Shown piece by piece: positions 17,932-26,648 of a DNA stretch of 64,000 nucleotides. Position numbers and translations under genes: made by a program. The notes beneath the pieces were generated by a model, which was not told where the DNA came from, did not search any database, and was given only the letters and a program-made list of their open reading frames with translations. Where the stretch lies: positions 1 to 64,000 of the forward strand of contig JAEZKP010000021.1 in the NCBI GenBank assembly GCA_023436145.1. The letters run 5' to 3'. How positions within the stretch are numbered: position 1 is the first letter of the stretch; every line of letters starts with the position of its first letter. Source of the stretch: Fibrobacterota bacterium (GTDB lineage: Bacteria > Fibrobacterota > Chitinivibrionia > Chitinivibrionales > Chitinispirillaceae).

Positions 17932-20757
17932 ATGCAGTTACCAGTTCTGTTTTCATATAAATCAGTTCTTAAAATATTAGCTTTGAACTCGTTGTGTCAT
18001 CTCTTTTTCCTTCAGACTCCGGTTCTGAGTACCTCTTTAAGTGAACAGTTACAATCCCAGATTCAGGATACCGATCAAAAAATCCAATATACCCAATCGG
18101 CCATCTCTGCCTGTAACAACACTCTTAATAAATTAGCCGCAGACAGCGTCGCTGCAATCACCAGCTACCAGGCTAACACATCCCAGAATAAATCTCCTCT
18201 TTCTGATATTGATAAAGAGATCGCCAGTTTGAGCCAGAAAGTGACCTTGCTCAATAAACAGATCTTTGAAGTAAAACAGGACAGTTCCCTAACAGTTCAT
18301 AAACTGGACTCCCAAAAAATCTCTTTTAGCAGAGAATCCACCAGACTCCAGCAACTCATCTCCGCCGCTTCCAGTAGCATTAAATCCATGACCGAGCAGC
18401 GCGATCAGCACATTAAGACTGCATCCCTTACCAGTAACAACGCTCTGGTAACAATCAATGCAGAAAACGCCAGGATCGATCTGCTTTTATCCAACCATCA
18501 TAATGAGTTGACTAACCTTAATGCCAGAAGAGAAAAACTGAAACAGGATTCCATTCTACTCACCACCCAGCTGTACAACATCCAGACACTTGCATCAAGT
18601 GATCAGAGAAAATACGACAGCCTTATTGCCACTGTTAACCATCAGGTTCAGCTGGCATCCAACCTGGTTTCTCAGGCAAAAACCAAAAGAAACGCGTTTT
18701 TGACCACCAACAATCAGATTCTTCAAAACTACACTGCACAGCGGGCTAAAACCGTTTCAAACACCGGGTTAATCTCCGCGAATCTGACCAATTCCCAAAA
18801 CGAGTACAACCGGATCCGCACCAGTCTCAATGCGATAATTTCCAAATACGAAAGCGGAAAAGCACCTCTGGTAAAAAGGATCAGGGAGATTGATTCAACA
18901 CTCCATACCCGTCAGATGCAGAAAACTCTGTGGAAACTAATGGACGAGAAATGGTCTGTAGACAGTGCGGTCAGTGCTAAAAGAAATGAACTTGACGAGA
19001 TAATTCAGCAGGCTGCAGTGAAAAGAAAAAATGCCATGAAACTTACCGAACAGAAGGAAGCCGAACTTAATGCGCTTCTTGGTAAGTTGGATCAATATCT
19101 GGAAAAACCAGGAGTAAAGCAAGCCGCATCTCAGCTCAATAGCTTGACAGCAGCCCAGAGGAAAGCACGTATCCAGGAAGTACGCTCAAATATTGACAAA
19201 GACATTATCACCCAGACAGCCCGGAAAGAAGAAGCTTCCAAAGCATTGGCTGCATACGAAAAAAACAACCCGGCAACAAATAACCCCTCGGTACAGAAGT
19301 TACAGCAGCTCGAAAAGACTATTTCTTCTCTTCAAAAACAGAAAGAGGATCTCAGCAGGCAGAAGGACTCTCTTGACGCCCTGATCGGTTCGCAAACTCA
19401 GCAAATCAGTAAAGCAGATGCCGGATTTCAGAAAGAGATTGGTACACTGGACAGCTCACTTTCGCTGCACTCCAGAAAAAGCATCTCTCTTTCCTCACAG
19501 CGAACCCAGGTACTTCAGAAACATACCCTTTCACAGAAAACCAGCCAGGATTCCTTAAATAAAATAGTCATTGAACTTAAAAATATAGACAACCGGATAG
19601 CTGCACTCAACCGGGACATAATCCTTTCCAATAACCGCAAGGAACAGATAAAAGCAGAGACAGTTAATTTAACACAGGCATTTGAACAACAGAAAACCCA
19701 GGCTGGTGCAGCAGCCCAGAATCTTATAGGACTCATTGCCAGTAAAGAACAGGAATCAGCTTCCCATTCCGCACAACTACAGCAATTAACACAACAGCAT
19801 GGCATAACAGTTCAGGAACTGCAAACCAGACTTAACACCTTAAGAAACACCTTGCAATCACTGAACAGTCAGCTTTTTACTCTTTCTGCCCAGCAGCAGA
19901 ATTTACAAAAACAGCAAAGCAGCCTGAATCTGAAGCTTCACACAACTGAGCAGGATCTATCCAAAAAGATATCAGAAATCAATACTGCAAAAATCAAAAC
20001 AAAGCAGGAACTTCTGACTCTTCAATCAGAATTACAGCAGCTTAACACCAGAAGAACACAATTAGCCCAATCTCTTGAAGCAGAAAAAGAACGTCAGAAA
20101 AAGGCGGCTATCTCCTATAACTCTCAGAATACATCTACTGATTATCAGCAATCCAAACCACCAGTCCAAACAATATCCCCTGTCAAACCACAGCCAGTAC
20201 AGGTTCAGCAATCCCAGACAGTCACTCCAGCTTATTCCAAATCGCTACAACAGTATGATAGCCTGATAAAGGTGCGAGAGCAGGAACTGTTAAATTTACG
20301 TGCACAGCGGGAAAAAACGTTACAGGAGAATCAGGTTCTGCAAAAAAAGCAACATACAACCACGTCAACACCACCCACACCTCCAGCAACCGCTGCTTCA
20401 ACTGCCACTTCAACTGCCACTTCAACTGCCACTTCAACCGCTGCTCCAACCGCCGCTCCAACCACCGCTTCAGCCGCCACTTCAGCCGCCACTTCAGCCG
20501 CCACTCCAGCTGCTGCTCCAGCTGCCGTAAAAAGGGTACAACCATCACCACAAAGCAATGAGCATCAGGTAATGTCCCAAAAGATAATCGAGCATATCTA
20601 CACCTTACTGGGAGAAGACAAAAAAGCGGATGCGTACCGGTTATTCACCACTAATAAAAAATTTCTTCAGACAACTGCACCAGTGGAAGCAATCAGGATT
20701 CTTGAGTCCTCGTTTATTGATATGCAACCCGGCGCAGCTAACGCCAATGACTGGTAG
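17932..20757 (+). CDS. Exported long coiled-coil protein with Ala/Thr/Pro-rich low-complexity segment
   Basis: This 941-residue protein has a hydrophobic N-terminal segment (LKILALNSLCHLFFL) consistent with a signal peptide. About 750 residues follow that are rich in Gln, Lys, Ser and Leu with heptad-like spacing, indicating long coiled coils. Residues of about 820-865 form a tetrapeptide-repeat low-complexity linker (Thr-Ala-Thr-Ser, then Ala-Ala-Thr-Ser/Pro). A short C-terminal helical domain ends ANANDW. I recognise no enzymatic domain. A structural role in the periplasm or envelope is plausible. AGGAATAAATC precedes the ATG. It converges on the CsaB-like gene with a three-base gap. Confidence 0.8.
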   Translation: MQLPVLFSYKSVLKILALNSLCHLFFLQTPVLSTSLSEQLQSQIQDTDQKIQYTQSAISACNNTLNKLAADSVAAITSYQANTSQNKSPLSDIDKEIASLSQKVTLLNKQIFEVKQDSSLTVHKLDSQKISFSRESTRLQQLISAASSSIKSMTEQRDQHIKTASLTSNNALVTINAENARIDLLLSNHHNELTNLNARREKLKQDSILLTTQLYNIQTLASSDQRKYDSLIATVNHQVQLASNLVSQAKTKRNAFLTTNNQILQNYTAQRAKTVSNTGLISANLTNSQNEYNRIRTSLNAIISKYESGKAPLVKRIREIDSTLHTRQMQKTLWKLMDEKWSVDSAVSAKRNELDEIIQQAAVKRKNAMKLTEQKEAELNALLGKLDQYLEKPGVKQAASQLNSLTAAQRKARIQEVRSNIDKDIITQTARKEEASKALAAYEKNNPATNNPSVQKLQQLEKTISSLQKQKEDLSRQKDSLDALIGSQTQQISKADAGFQKEIGTLDSSLSLHSRKSISLSSQRTQVLQKHTLSQKTSQDSLNKIVIELKNIDNRIAALNRDIILSNNRKEQIKAETVNLTQAFEQQKTQAGAAAQNLIGLIASKEQESASHSAQLQQLTQQHGITVQELQTRLNTLRNTLQSLNSQLFTLSAQQQNLQKQQSSLNLKLHTTEQDLSKKISEINTAKIKTKQELLTLQSELQQLNTRRTQLAQSLEAEKERQKKAAISYNSQNTSTDYQQSKPPVQTISPVKPQPVQVQQSQTVTPAYSKSLQQYDSLIKVREQELLNLRAQREKTLQENQVLQKKQHTTTSTPPTPPATAASTATSTATSTATSTAAPTAAPTTASAATSAATSAATPAAAPAAVKRVQPSPQSNEHQVMSQKIIEHIYTLLGEDKKADAYRLFTTNKKFLQTTAPVEAIRILESSFIDMQPGAANANDW
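20389..20520 (+). repeat. Eleven in-frame 12-bp units inside the coiled-coil gene
   Basis: Consecutive 12-base units start at 20389, 20401, 20413 and so on to 20509, each of the form (A/G)C(T/C)GC(C/T)(A/G)CT(T/C)CA with small changes. They encode the Thr/Ala-Ala-Thr/Ala-Ser/Pro repeat linker. Because the unit is a multiple of three, gain or loss of copies keeps the frame, so linker length may vary between strains. Confidence 0.9.
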
Positions 20758-20760
20758 CAT

Positions 20761-21942
20761 TTAAGGGCACCTGGTGGAAATGCCTGGAAGAATATTGGGA
20801 TCATGGCCTTTGCGAGCTGCTAGCATACGAAGTTGTTCGATAAGTAAAGTGTTATTCTGACGGGCACGTTTCTGTAGAGCTGGAAGAAAATCTTTAATGC
20901 TATTAAGTATTTTCTGACGCTGATCCCAGGCCTTATCGATAAAAGTGATTATTCTTCCGGAAGTGATATTCTCAAAAGGAGGCATGTCTAGGCCCATCTC
21001 CTCCAGAAAACCAGTGATTTTGCCGGAATAAGGAAGAGGGACAAAAGGGATCTGCTGCAAGGCGGCGAAAATGAGAAAATGAAGTCTCATACCTACCGCA
21101 AAATGAAGCTCTTTCATTATTCCCATCAGCTGATGAGGCGTATATTCAGCATCAAGCACACTCACAAACTGAGGCCAAACCATCTTTGCAATCACTGCGT
21201 ATGAGTGGTGCAAGTCAAACAATGTTTTCCTTTCCATGGGAACAAAAACGATTTGAGCATTATATCGCTCAATAAGATAGTCGGCAGCATCAGCAATAAA
21301 CTGATGATAATGCTCAACCTTCAAATCCGGAGCAGCCCTACCCGGTTCCCGCACCGACATTCCTATAAGATTTCTGCCTCTGCCAATACCTGCTTTAGCT
21401 AAAGTATCGGTTGGAGCCGCATCAGGTTCCAAATTAAAAACAGGATCTGCAGTCACCACGATTTCTCTATGGACTCCAATATCCTCAAGCAAACGAAACG
21501 ATGGTTTATCTCTGACAGTGACAATTGAAGAATAATTAAGCACCTCCCGAACTATCTTCTGGGATTCGGGATCTTTGAGCGGACCGGCTCCAACTGCATA
21601 CACCATAATAGGAACACCCTTTTCATTGGCAATCTGAGCTTCCCGCAGATAGTCTTTGGCATCAAAATCATAAAGAATACCGCCACCTCCCACGATAAGC
21701 ACATCAAGATCTTTAACCTCCAGCTCAGATTCCCTGCGACTCAATAACCTCACTGGTACACACTTTTCCACAGCATGCCGCTTTTGGGTATCCTCCGCAT
21801 CACGACTGAACACTACAATCTCCGCTTTAATAGAGTTTCGAATCTGTGCAATTATAGATTGCAGTATCGCTTCATCACCCATGTTCATTCCGCCATATGA
21901 GCCCGTGATACCAATTTTTACCGGTTTATCTGCTTCAATCAT
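20761..21942 (-). CDS. csaB: Polysaccharide pyruvyltransferase, CsaB-like
   Basis: This 393-residue protein matches the PF04230 family. GITGSYGGMNMGDEAIL at the N-terminus is the characteristic glycine-rich loop with G-D-E. VLIVGGGGILYDFDAKDYLREA and PIMVYAVGAGPLKDP follow, and the C-terminal half holds FAVGMRLHFLIFAALQQIPFVPLPYSGKITGF, where R-x-H is the family signature. CsaB adds pyruvate ketals to cell-wall polysaccharide, usually creating the ligand for SLH domains. The symbol denotes similarity only. A GGGGTG lies close before the ATG. The target here may be one of the neighbouring exopolysaccharides. Confidence 0.85.
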   Translation of the reverse strand: MIEADKPVKIGITGSYGGMNMGDEAILQSIIAQIRNSIKAEIVVFSRDAEDTQKRHAVEKCVPVRLLSRRESELEVKDLDVLIVGGGGILYDFDAKDYLREAQIANEKGVPIMVYAVGAGPLKDPESQKIVREVLNYSSIVTVRDKPSFRLLEDIGVHREIVVTADPVFNLEPDAAPTDTLAKAGIGRGRNLIGMSVREPGRAAPDLKVEHYHQFIADAADYLIERYNAQIVFVPMERKTLFDLHHSYAVIAKMVWPQFVSVLDAEYTPHQLMGIMKELHFAVGMRLHFLIFAALQQIPFVPLPYSGKITGFLEEMGLDMPPFENITSGRIITFIDKAWDQRQKILNSIKDFLPALQKRARQNNTLLIEQLRMLAARKGHDPNILPGISTRCP

Positions 21943-22118
21943 AAGTGCACCCCATTTTTATTTCAACTCAGGATCTCAACCCTAAAGACCAGCTAAGCTA
22001 TTAAACGGATGATCTGGTGTTCTAAAGAGTTGTAAATATGGGACTATCAACTATCATACCAGAGTTTTTCATGAATTGGTTTTTTTTGCAAAGAAGAGAG
22101 CATTGTTTTTTCTTTTTG

Positions 22119-23054
22119 TCAATCGTAAATGATATTCAACCGATCCAGTATCAGTTTTAATCTTTTGTCCTCGACATCGGGTAACAAACGGTTTGTCTCT
22201 GTTACAGATTTAGAACTCAATAAACCAGCTAAGGAAACCGATGCAGATTTAAGCATGGCTGAGGTAATATGCTTTGACTTTTGATCCATAGCAGCCCGCA
22301 GCAGATATGGACAGGACAAGGCAGCATTCAGGCTGTTTTTTCTTTTTGAGTCCAAAGTAATAATGAGTGCATCAGGTCTGAATTTGACGATGCTGGGTAT
22401 ATAGTGGTTTAAATTCCTATTTAAAAAAAACAGGATCGGTTTGGCAGGTAATTCCATGACAATTCTTCTGATATAATCAATTTGAAAGTCGAAAACGATT
22501 AACAGATCAGTAAACATTGATGCATATGATGCATATTCAAAGCCTCCATTTTTAGAGGAAAACATCATCGATGGATCAGCGCCCAGTAAGAATAACTGTT
22601 GCAATGCGGCAATTTTCAACACATTATTGCCTAAGCTCAAAAATCTCATTTCGTTAAGTGATTTCTTTTTGATTTTAGTTACATTTAAAACTGCCGCTCC
22701 CAGAGCTACAGCAATACCCGTAACTTCAGAAATGACCGGAATAGTCATCTCCCCTCTCAGTAAATTCTGAAGCTGGTAACAAGCAGGGTTATTGATACCG
22801 GTAAGCAGGACTCCGGAAAAAGATGATTGAAGACAGACTATAGTCTTTTTTATTTCCTGAAGATTTCCTGTGTTCAATTCAATATTGAAGATTTCCAGAT
22901 CTGCTGCTGATTTATATACAGACGATATTTCTCTGATGTACGTTTCAGTTGTATAGGGGGTTATTTTTCCCAACCAGTTGGCTCTCTCATTAGTCACTGC
23001 GGCAATCTGTTTTACATTACAGTCAAACTGAAGTATATTTTCCGGTATTTTCAT
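22119..23054 (-). CDS. Degenerate malic-enzyme homologue (predicted catalytically inactive)
   Basis: This protein of about 311 residues follows the malic enzyme fold in order. IAAVTNERANWLG is the VAVVS-N-G-x-x-x-LG region. GVLLTGINNPACYQLQNLLRGEMTIPVISE corresponds to GGINLEDI...CFxIExxLRExxxIPVFHD. GIAVALGAAVLNVTK corresponds to GTAIxxxAALLNALK. RPDALIITLDSKRKNSLNAALSCPYLLRAAMD corresponds to the RPDAIIxTGRSD-P-N-Q-V-N-N-V-L-x-FPxIFRGALD block. The catalytic Lys loop (PVMEGK), the metal-binding Glu/Asp residues and the Gly-x-Gly-x-x-Gly nucleotide loop are all replaced. I chose the ATG at 23054 because AGGTGAGG precedes it. It is the last gene of the sigma-54 operon. Confidence 0.75.
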   Translation of the reverse strand: MKIPENILQFDCNVKQIAAVTNERANWLGKITPYTTETYIREISSVYKSAADLEIFNIELNTGNLQEIKKTIVCLQSSFSGVLLTGINNPACYQLQNLLRGEMTIPVISEVTGIAVALGAAVLNVTKIKKKSLNEMRFLSLGNNVLKIAALQQLFLLGADPSMMFSSKNGGFEYASYASMFTDLLIVFDFQIDYIRRIVMELPAKPILFFLNRNLNHYIPSIVKFRPDALIITLDSKRKNSLNAALSCPYLLRAAMDQKSKHITSAMLKSASVSLAGLLSSKSVTETNRLLPDVEDKRLKLILDRLNIIYD

Positions 23055-23202
23055 GAATGCCTCACCTGACCCATCGACCCCAGTGTTGCATCTGGGAGTT
23101 GATTTTTTATTGGAGAAACAGGAGTTTACCGGAGCTACCTGGATTCTGCTACAGTACCCGTTTTTATTCATGGCCTTTTCCAGTATTGCTAAGTTTAATA
23201 AA

Positions 23203-23574
23203 TCAGATAAACACTTTGGGAGTCCCTTCTATATACCACTCGCCTTCACGACCACCACATTTCCAACATCCAGCAAGGATAATGGATTTTTCATGTGTCC
23301 ATAGTTCAAAATCCACTCTGTTATCATCATCTGTGCCCATAGTTCCTGAAAACCAAACACCATCCGGCGAAGTAAGATTGTATTTTTCTTCATCACCAAC
23401 TTTGTATCTGACTCGCATTTGTGCTTTCAGGTTACCCAGATACAATTCCGGTATACTGCAATAAAAACGTCTTCCATTGAAGGTGGTGTAGAAAGATTTA
23501 CTAACCTCAATCCATCCATAATACTGGTATTGTGCTGTCATACTCATAACTCCATGTATAAATAACGCAAGCAT
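23203..23574 (-). CDS. Small protein of unknown function, paralogue of 24659-25021
   Basis: This is a 123-residue protein, or 112 residues if translation begins at the ATG at 23541, which has a GGAG eight bases before it. I do not recognise a known domain. Its C-terminal third, with the pattern G-C-W-K-C-G-G-R-E-G-E-W-Y-I-E-G-T-P-K, aligns with G-N-W-K-E-G-T-H-E-G-E-I-C-I-H-A-T-S-K of the other small protein of the operon. The two are therefore probably paralogues. No signal peptide or transmembrane helix is evident if the shorter start is used. It follows the 355-residue gene by nine bases. Confidence 0.65.
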   Translation of the reverse strand: MLALFIHGVMSMTAQYQYYGWIEVSKSFYTTFNGRRFYCSIPELYLGNLKAQMRVRYKVGDEEKYNLTSPDGVWFSGTMGTDDDNRVDFELWTHEKSIILAGCWKCGGREGEWYIEGTPKVFI

Positions 23575-23583
23575 TAACTTATA

Positions 23584-24651
23584 TCAGACCCGATCCTTTT
23601 TTACTTGTGATCCCCGATTCCCGTTTGACTTCATTGATGATTTTCTGTTATTATGTAAATCTTTACCTAAAAGGAGAAATGCCATGAAGTTTTCCTCAAA
23701 AGTTCTGATTGGTCCCCGGATTCCCGCATGACGCCTGGATAAAGCCTGTTTCCTGCGATGATTGAAAAACCGGTACAACTCAAGGGGATCCCCCGAGGAA
23801 TCAAAAAAGAAAAGCTTTTCTGTTCCCAGGATCTTTATGACTTCATTTCGATCAATACAGGATTTGCCAGAACTTGCCAGGGCCTGTTTTATAGTGCAAA
23901 GCTCTTCGAAATTCAGTCCAAAGAGAAACTCCTCCAGTGCCGCAGCTTCATCCGGATTATCAGATGAGTGCATGATATACTTAAGACAAATATCATCTGC
24001 CTGCTTACATAGCGATATATATTCATGAGTTCCCATAAGTGTACCGAAAATTGGAACTGAAGATTGTCTTATTAACCACATCTTTCTGAGTTCGGGATTG
24101 AATGATATTGACTCCGCAGAAATGCGTCCTTCCCATATTTCAGCCAGCGCAGTTGCAGCTACAGGTTTAGCAGCTTTAAATACAGTATCGCTTAGTAAAT
24201 CAAGCAGTACGTCTTCGGTCATGATCGAGAGCATTCTGTTCATCACAAATGTCAAAGGGTTCTTTCCCTGGAGAATATCAGTATCCGCAGGCATAAGCAC
24301 TGAAATCCGCTTCAACATGTAAAAAATATTGATCTTGCCTATTTCATAGCTTCTGCCCAGAATCGCTTTTGTAGGTAATACAAAGACATCCTCCTCTCTG
24401 TATCTGTCACTCAATGCAGATACCAGTGTTTCCAGATTTCTCTCTGTACCTCCCAGCCGGTTCGAATTGAGAATTGAAGGATACAGGGAAAGGGCAATTG
24501 CCTGGTACTCGAGAGCAGCCAGATTTTCACAGAGCATCTTATGTAAATCATTGAACCCCGATTGAGCGAGTCTATGGCATGCAGTATCCAGAAAAACTTT
24601 TTCTTCAGAAGTCCACATTTCCTTTTTTACCACGAAAACTATCCCCTTCAT
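23584..24651 (-). CDS. Unrecognised 355-residue protein, mostly helical
   Basis: I recognise no family. The sequence is rich in Leu, Ala, Glu and Lys, lacks an obvious signal peptide or membrane segment, and looks like a soluble, mainly helical protein with a basic tail (the last 25 residues are Lys/Asn/Ser-rich). The start is uncertain. The ATG at 24651 has no good ribosome binding site, whereas a GTG at 24633 is preceded by AAGGGGAT at normal spacing. It is the second gene of the predicted sigma-54 operon, seven bases after the 120-residue gene. Its conserved partner in other genomes would be the best clue to its role. Confidence 0.6.
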   Translation of the reverse strand: MKGIVFVVKKEMWTSEEKVFLDTACHRLAQSGFNDLHKMLCENLAALEYQAIALSLYPSILNSNRLGGTERNLETLVSALSDRYREEDVFVLPTKAILGRSYEIGKINIFYMLKRISVLMPADTDILQGKNPLTFVMNRMLSIMTEDVLLDLLSDTVFKAAKPVAATALAEIWEGRISAESISFNPELRKMWLIRQSSVPIFGTLMGTHEYISLCKQADDICLKYIMHSSDNPDEAAALEEFLFGLNFEELCTIKQALASSGKSCIDRNEVIKILGTEKLFFFDSSGDPLELYRFFNHRRKQALSRRHAGIRGPIRTFEENFMAFLLLGKDLHNNRKSSMKSNGNRGSQVKKDRV

Positions 24652-24658
24652 TTATTTA

Positions 24659-25021
24659 TTATGCAGCTGGAGGCAGACCCGGAAAATCCGGCTGATGATT
24701 ACGGTTCAGTATTTTTGATGTCGCATGAATGCAGATTTCGCCTTCATGAGTGCCTTCTTTCCAATTGCCATAAAAGAGCACATTTAAACCGTTTAAAAAG
24801 CATCTCAGACAGATCGATAATCCTGCTTCAGCATTATTTGTAATATTCCTGTAGTTGAACCCGTCTTCTGAATACAAATTACAGTTCATTTCAGGGTATC
24901 CCGGAGGTTTTAAGCGCATATCACATGAATTCCGAGTAAATTGAGAAATATTTACTCTGATATATTGGCGCAATCCATCACTGGTCAACCACAGCGCTTT
25001 CGTAGTATGAAGTGAGTACAT
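24659..25021 (-). CDS. Small protein of unknown function, first gene of sigma-54 operon
   Basis: This 120-residue protein starts at an ATG with AAGGA eight bases upstream. It is the first gene after a clear -24/-12 promoter at 25073-25088, with a leader of about 40 bases. The C-terminal half shares a G-x-W-K-x-G-x-x-E-G-E-x-x-I-x-A/G-T-x-K pattern with the 123-residue protein at 23203-23574. There are four Cys residues, but no clear metal-binding pair arrangement. No known domain recognised. Confidence 0.65.
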   Translation of the reverse strand: MYSLHTTKALWLTSDGLRQYIRVNISQFTRNSCDMRLKPPGYPEMNCNLYSEDGFNYRNITNNAEAGLSICLRCFLNGLNVLFYGNWKEGTHEGEICIHATSKILNRNHQPDFPGLPPAA

Positions 25022-25072
25022 CTCTTTTTCCTTCTTGCTTTTTTCAGGTAATTTTACTTTAGCGGATACATG

Positions 25073-25088
25073 TGCAATTACTATGCCA
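25073..25088 (-). promoter_or_regulatory. Sigma-54 (-24/-12) promoter of the unknown operon
   Basis: Read on the minus strand the site is TGGCAT-AGTAA-TTGCA. It has GG and GC at the correct 10-base spacing and matches the consensus TGGCAC-N5-TTGCW at every conserved position except C to T at the sixth. The predicted transcript starts about 12 bases past the GC, near 25061, and enters the 120-residue gene at 25021. The NtrC-type activator gene lies directly upstream. Confidence 0.8.
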
Positions 25089-25150
25089 TTCAGAGCTATT
25101 CGTTTTTCCCTGAAATTGATCTAAAAGAAAGGTATTCCGGCTTAATGTAT

Positions 25151-25162
25151 AAACAATTGTTT
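25151..25162. promoter_or_regulatory. Palindrome AAACAATTGTTT, candidate activator site
   Basis: This perfect 12-base palindrome lies 90-100 bases upstream of the predicted sigma-54 start, a usual position for an enhancer-binding protein. The core AACA-WW-TGTT recurs at 28857-28868 and 29386-29397 in the same module. The everted half-sites TGTT-GATA-AACA at 25191-25202 could be a second, weaker site. Confidence 0.5.
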
Positions 25163-25214
25163 AAAGAAAATATGGGAAGGTGTTAAATTTTGTTGATAAA
25201 CATATTAGAAGAAA

Positions 25215-26648
25215 TTATTCAGCAATTTTCTTGTTTGAGAGGTATTTCAAACGTCTGCTGAGCGCCTGAGGCGAAATTCCCAGAAGTTTAGCTGCAGCAT
25301 TCTGATTACCACTGGACCTGGCTAATGCCTCATTTATCAAAGTTTGTACAGCTTCTTGAATTGTAGGCAAACAAGGACCAAAATGCAAATTTTTGCCAGA
25401 TGAATCAGATAAATCATCCTGATTAATAATAGTGCTTTCATCAATTCCAAGCCGCTCTCTGATCAATTGAATTGATAACTGTCTGGTTTTCTGCATACTT
25501 ACAGCATCGAAAATGATAGCCCTCAACTCACGGATATTTCCAGGAAAACTGTAATTTCTAAATAAGGAAAATATCTCTTTTGGCATCAACATTTTCTCCT
25601 TGCCCAGAATCTTTGATGCTTCATCAAGGAAAAATTCCACCAGAACCGGTATATCACCCATACGCTCCCTCAATGGCGGTAAAGCAATATGATGTGTTCT
25701 CAATCTGTGAAACAAATCACTACGGAATTCAGATGCCGTTTTTAACTGCTCCACAGTCTTATTTGTGGCTACTATCAGTCTGACATCTGCAAGCTTTGCC
25801 ACATCTGAACCCAAAGGCAGATAGTCACGGTTCTGAAGGACCCTGAGAAGCTTTATCTGTGATTCTTTTCGTATTTCACCGATTTCGTCTAGAAATAAGG
25901 TACCGCCGGCTGCCCTTTCAATGAGCCCCGGACGTGATGAATCTGCACCTGTGAATGCCCCCTTGACATGACCAAACAAGGTATCAGAAAAAGCGTTTTC
26001 GTCAATCCCTCCAACATTAACCGGAATAAAAGGTCCCTTTCTGCCACTGAGATCATGAATAGCCTGTGCAAAAAGCTCCTTGCCTACACCTGTTTCACCA
26101 GTGATCAACACCGGAAAAGGTGTCGAAGAAATAGCTTCAGCATACAAAAACAAAGAATGCATCTTACTGTCTTCTGTTACAATTTTACTGAACACTTCAG
26201 GCTTCTGGAGATCATTTCCCAGCAGGTACCCTTTGAGAGCCTCATTCTCTCCTCGTAACTCCCTGTTGGAAATGGCGTTACGAAGAACTGTAAGCATCTT
26301 GTCATTTTCAAAAGGCTTAACCAGATAATCGATTGCACCTTTCTTCATGCAATCAACTGCAATCTCGGCTTTATCCACTGCAGTAACCATCACCACCGGT
26401 GTTTCAGGACAAGTTTCCATAATTTCTTCAAGCAACCGGGGTCCATGTATATCCGGAAGGTTAACATCTAATACGATAACTGAAAAAGCCATACTTGAAA
26501 TGTACTCTCTGGCTTTCACCCCGTTCATACAGGTTACCACATTAGTAATTCCATTTGATCTTAAAGACAAGCTGATAGAATAAAGAAACTGTTCTTCATC
26601 ATCGATTATACAAACCGGTCTGGAAGGAAATTTATTGCGCATTATCAC
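25215..26648 (-). CDS. NtrC-family sigma-54-dependent response regulator
   Basis: This 477-residue activator has three domains. The receiver (about residues 10-125) has acidic DD at 16-17, phospho-acceptor Asp61 in VIVLDVNLPD, and Lys near 112 in LVKPF. The AAA+ domain (about 150-380) has the Walker A GETGVGKE and the sigma-54 contact loop GAFTGA. The C-terminal Fis-type helix-turn-helix contains NQNAAAKLLGISPQALSRRLKYL. It would be phosphorylated by the kinase encoded just upstream and drive -24/-12 promoters, most likely those at 25073-25088 and 29317-29332. The start is a GTG overlapping the kinase gene by 17 bases; an ATG at 26642 is the alternative. Confidence 0.93.
   Translation of the reverse strand: MIMRNKFPSRPVCIIDDEEQFLYSISLSLRSNGITNVVTCMNGVKAREYISSMAFSVIVLDVNLPDIHGPRLLEEIMETCPETPVVMVTAVDKAEIAVDCMKKGAIDYLVKPFENDKMLTVLRNAISNRELRGENEALKGYLLGNDLQKPEVFSKIVTEDSKMHSLFLYAEAISSTPFPVLITGETGVGKELFAQAIHDLSGRKGPFIPVNVGGIDENAFSDTLFGHVKGAFTGADSSRPGLIERAAGGTLFLDEIGEIRKESQIKLLRVLQNRDYLPLGSDVAKLADVRLIVATNKTVEQLKTASEFRSDLFHRLRTHHIALPPLRERMGDIPVLVEFFLDEASKILGKEKMLMPKEIFSLFRNYSFPGNIRELRAIIFDAVSMQKTRQLSIQLIRERLGIDESTIINQDDLSDSSGKNLHFGPCLPTIQEAVQTLINEALARSSGNQNAAAKLLGISPQALSRRLKYLSNKKIAE

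Noticed and set aside
20222..20551. Minus-strand open frames rich in Arg, Leu and Trp
   Set aside because: They are antisense to the 12-bp repeat segment of the coiled-coil gene, where the bias of the repeat keeps several frames open. No ribosome binding site or family match.
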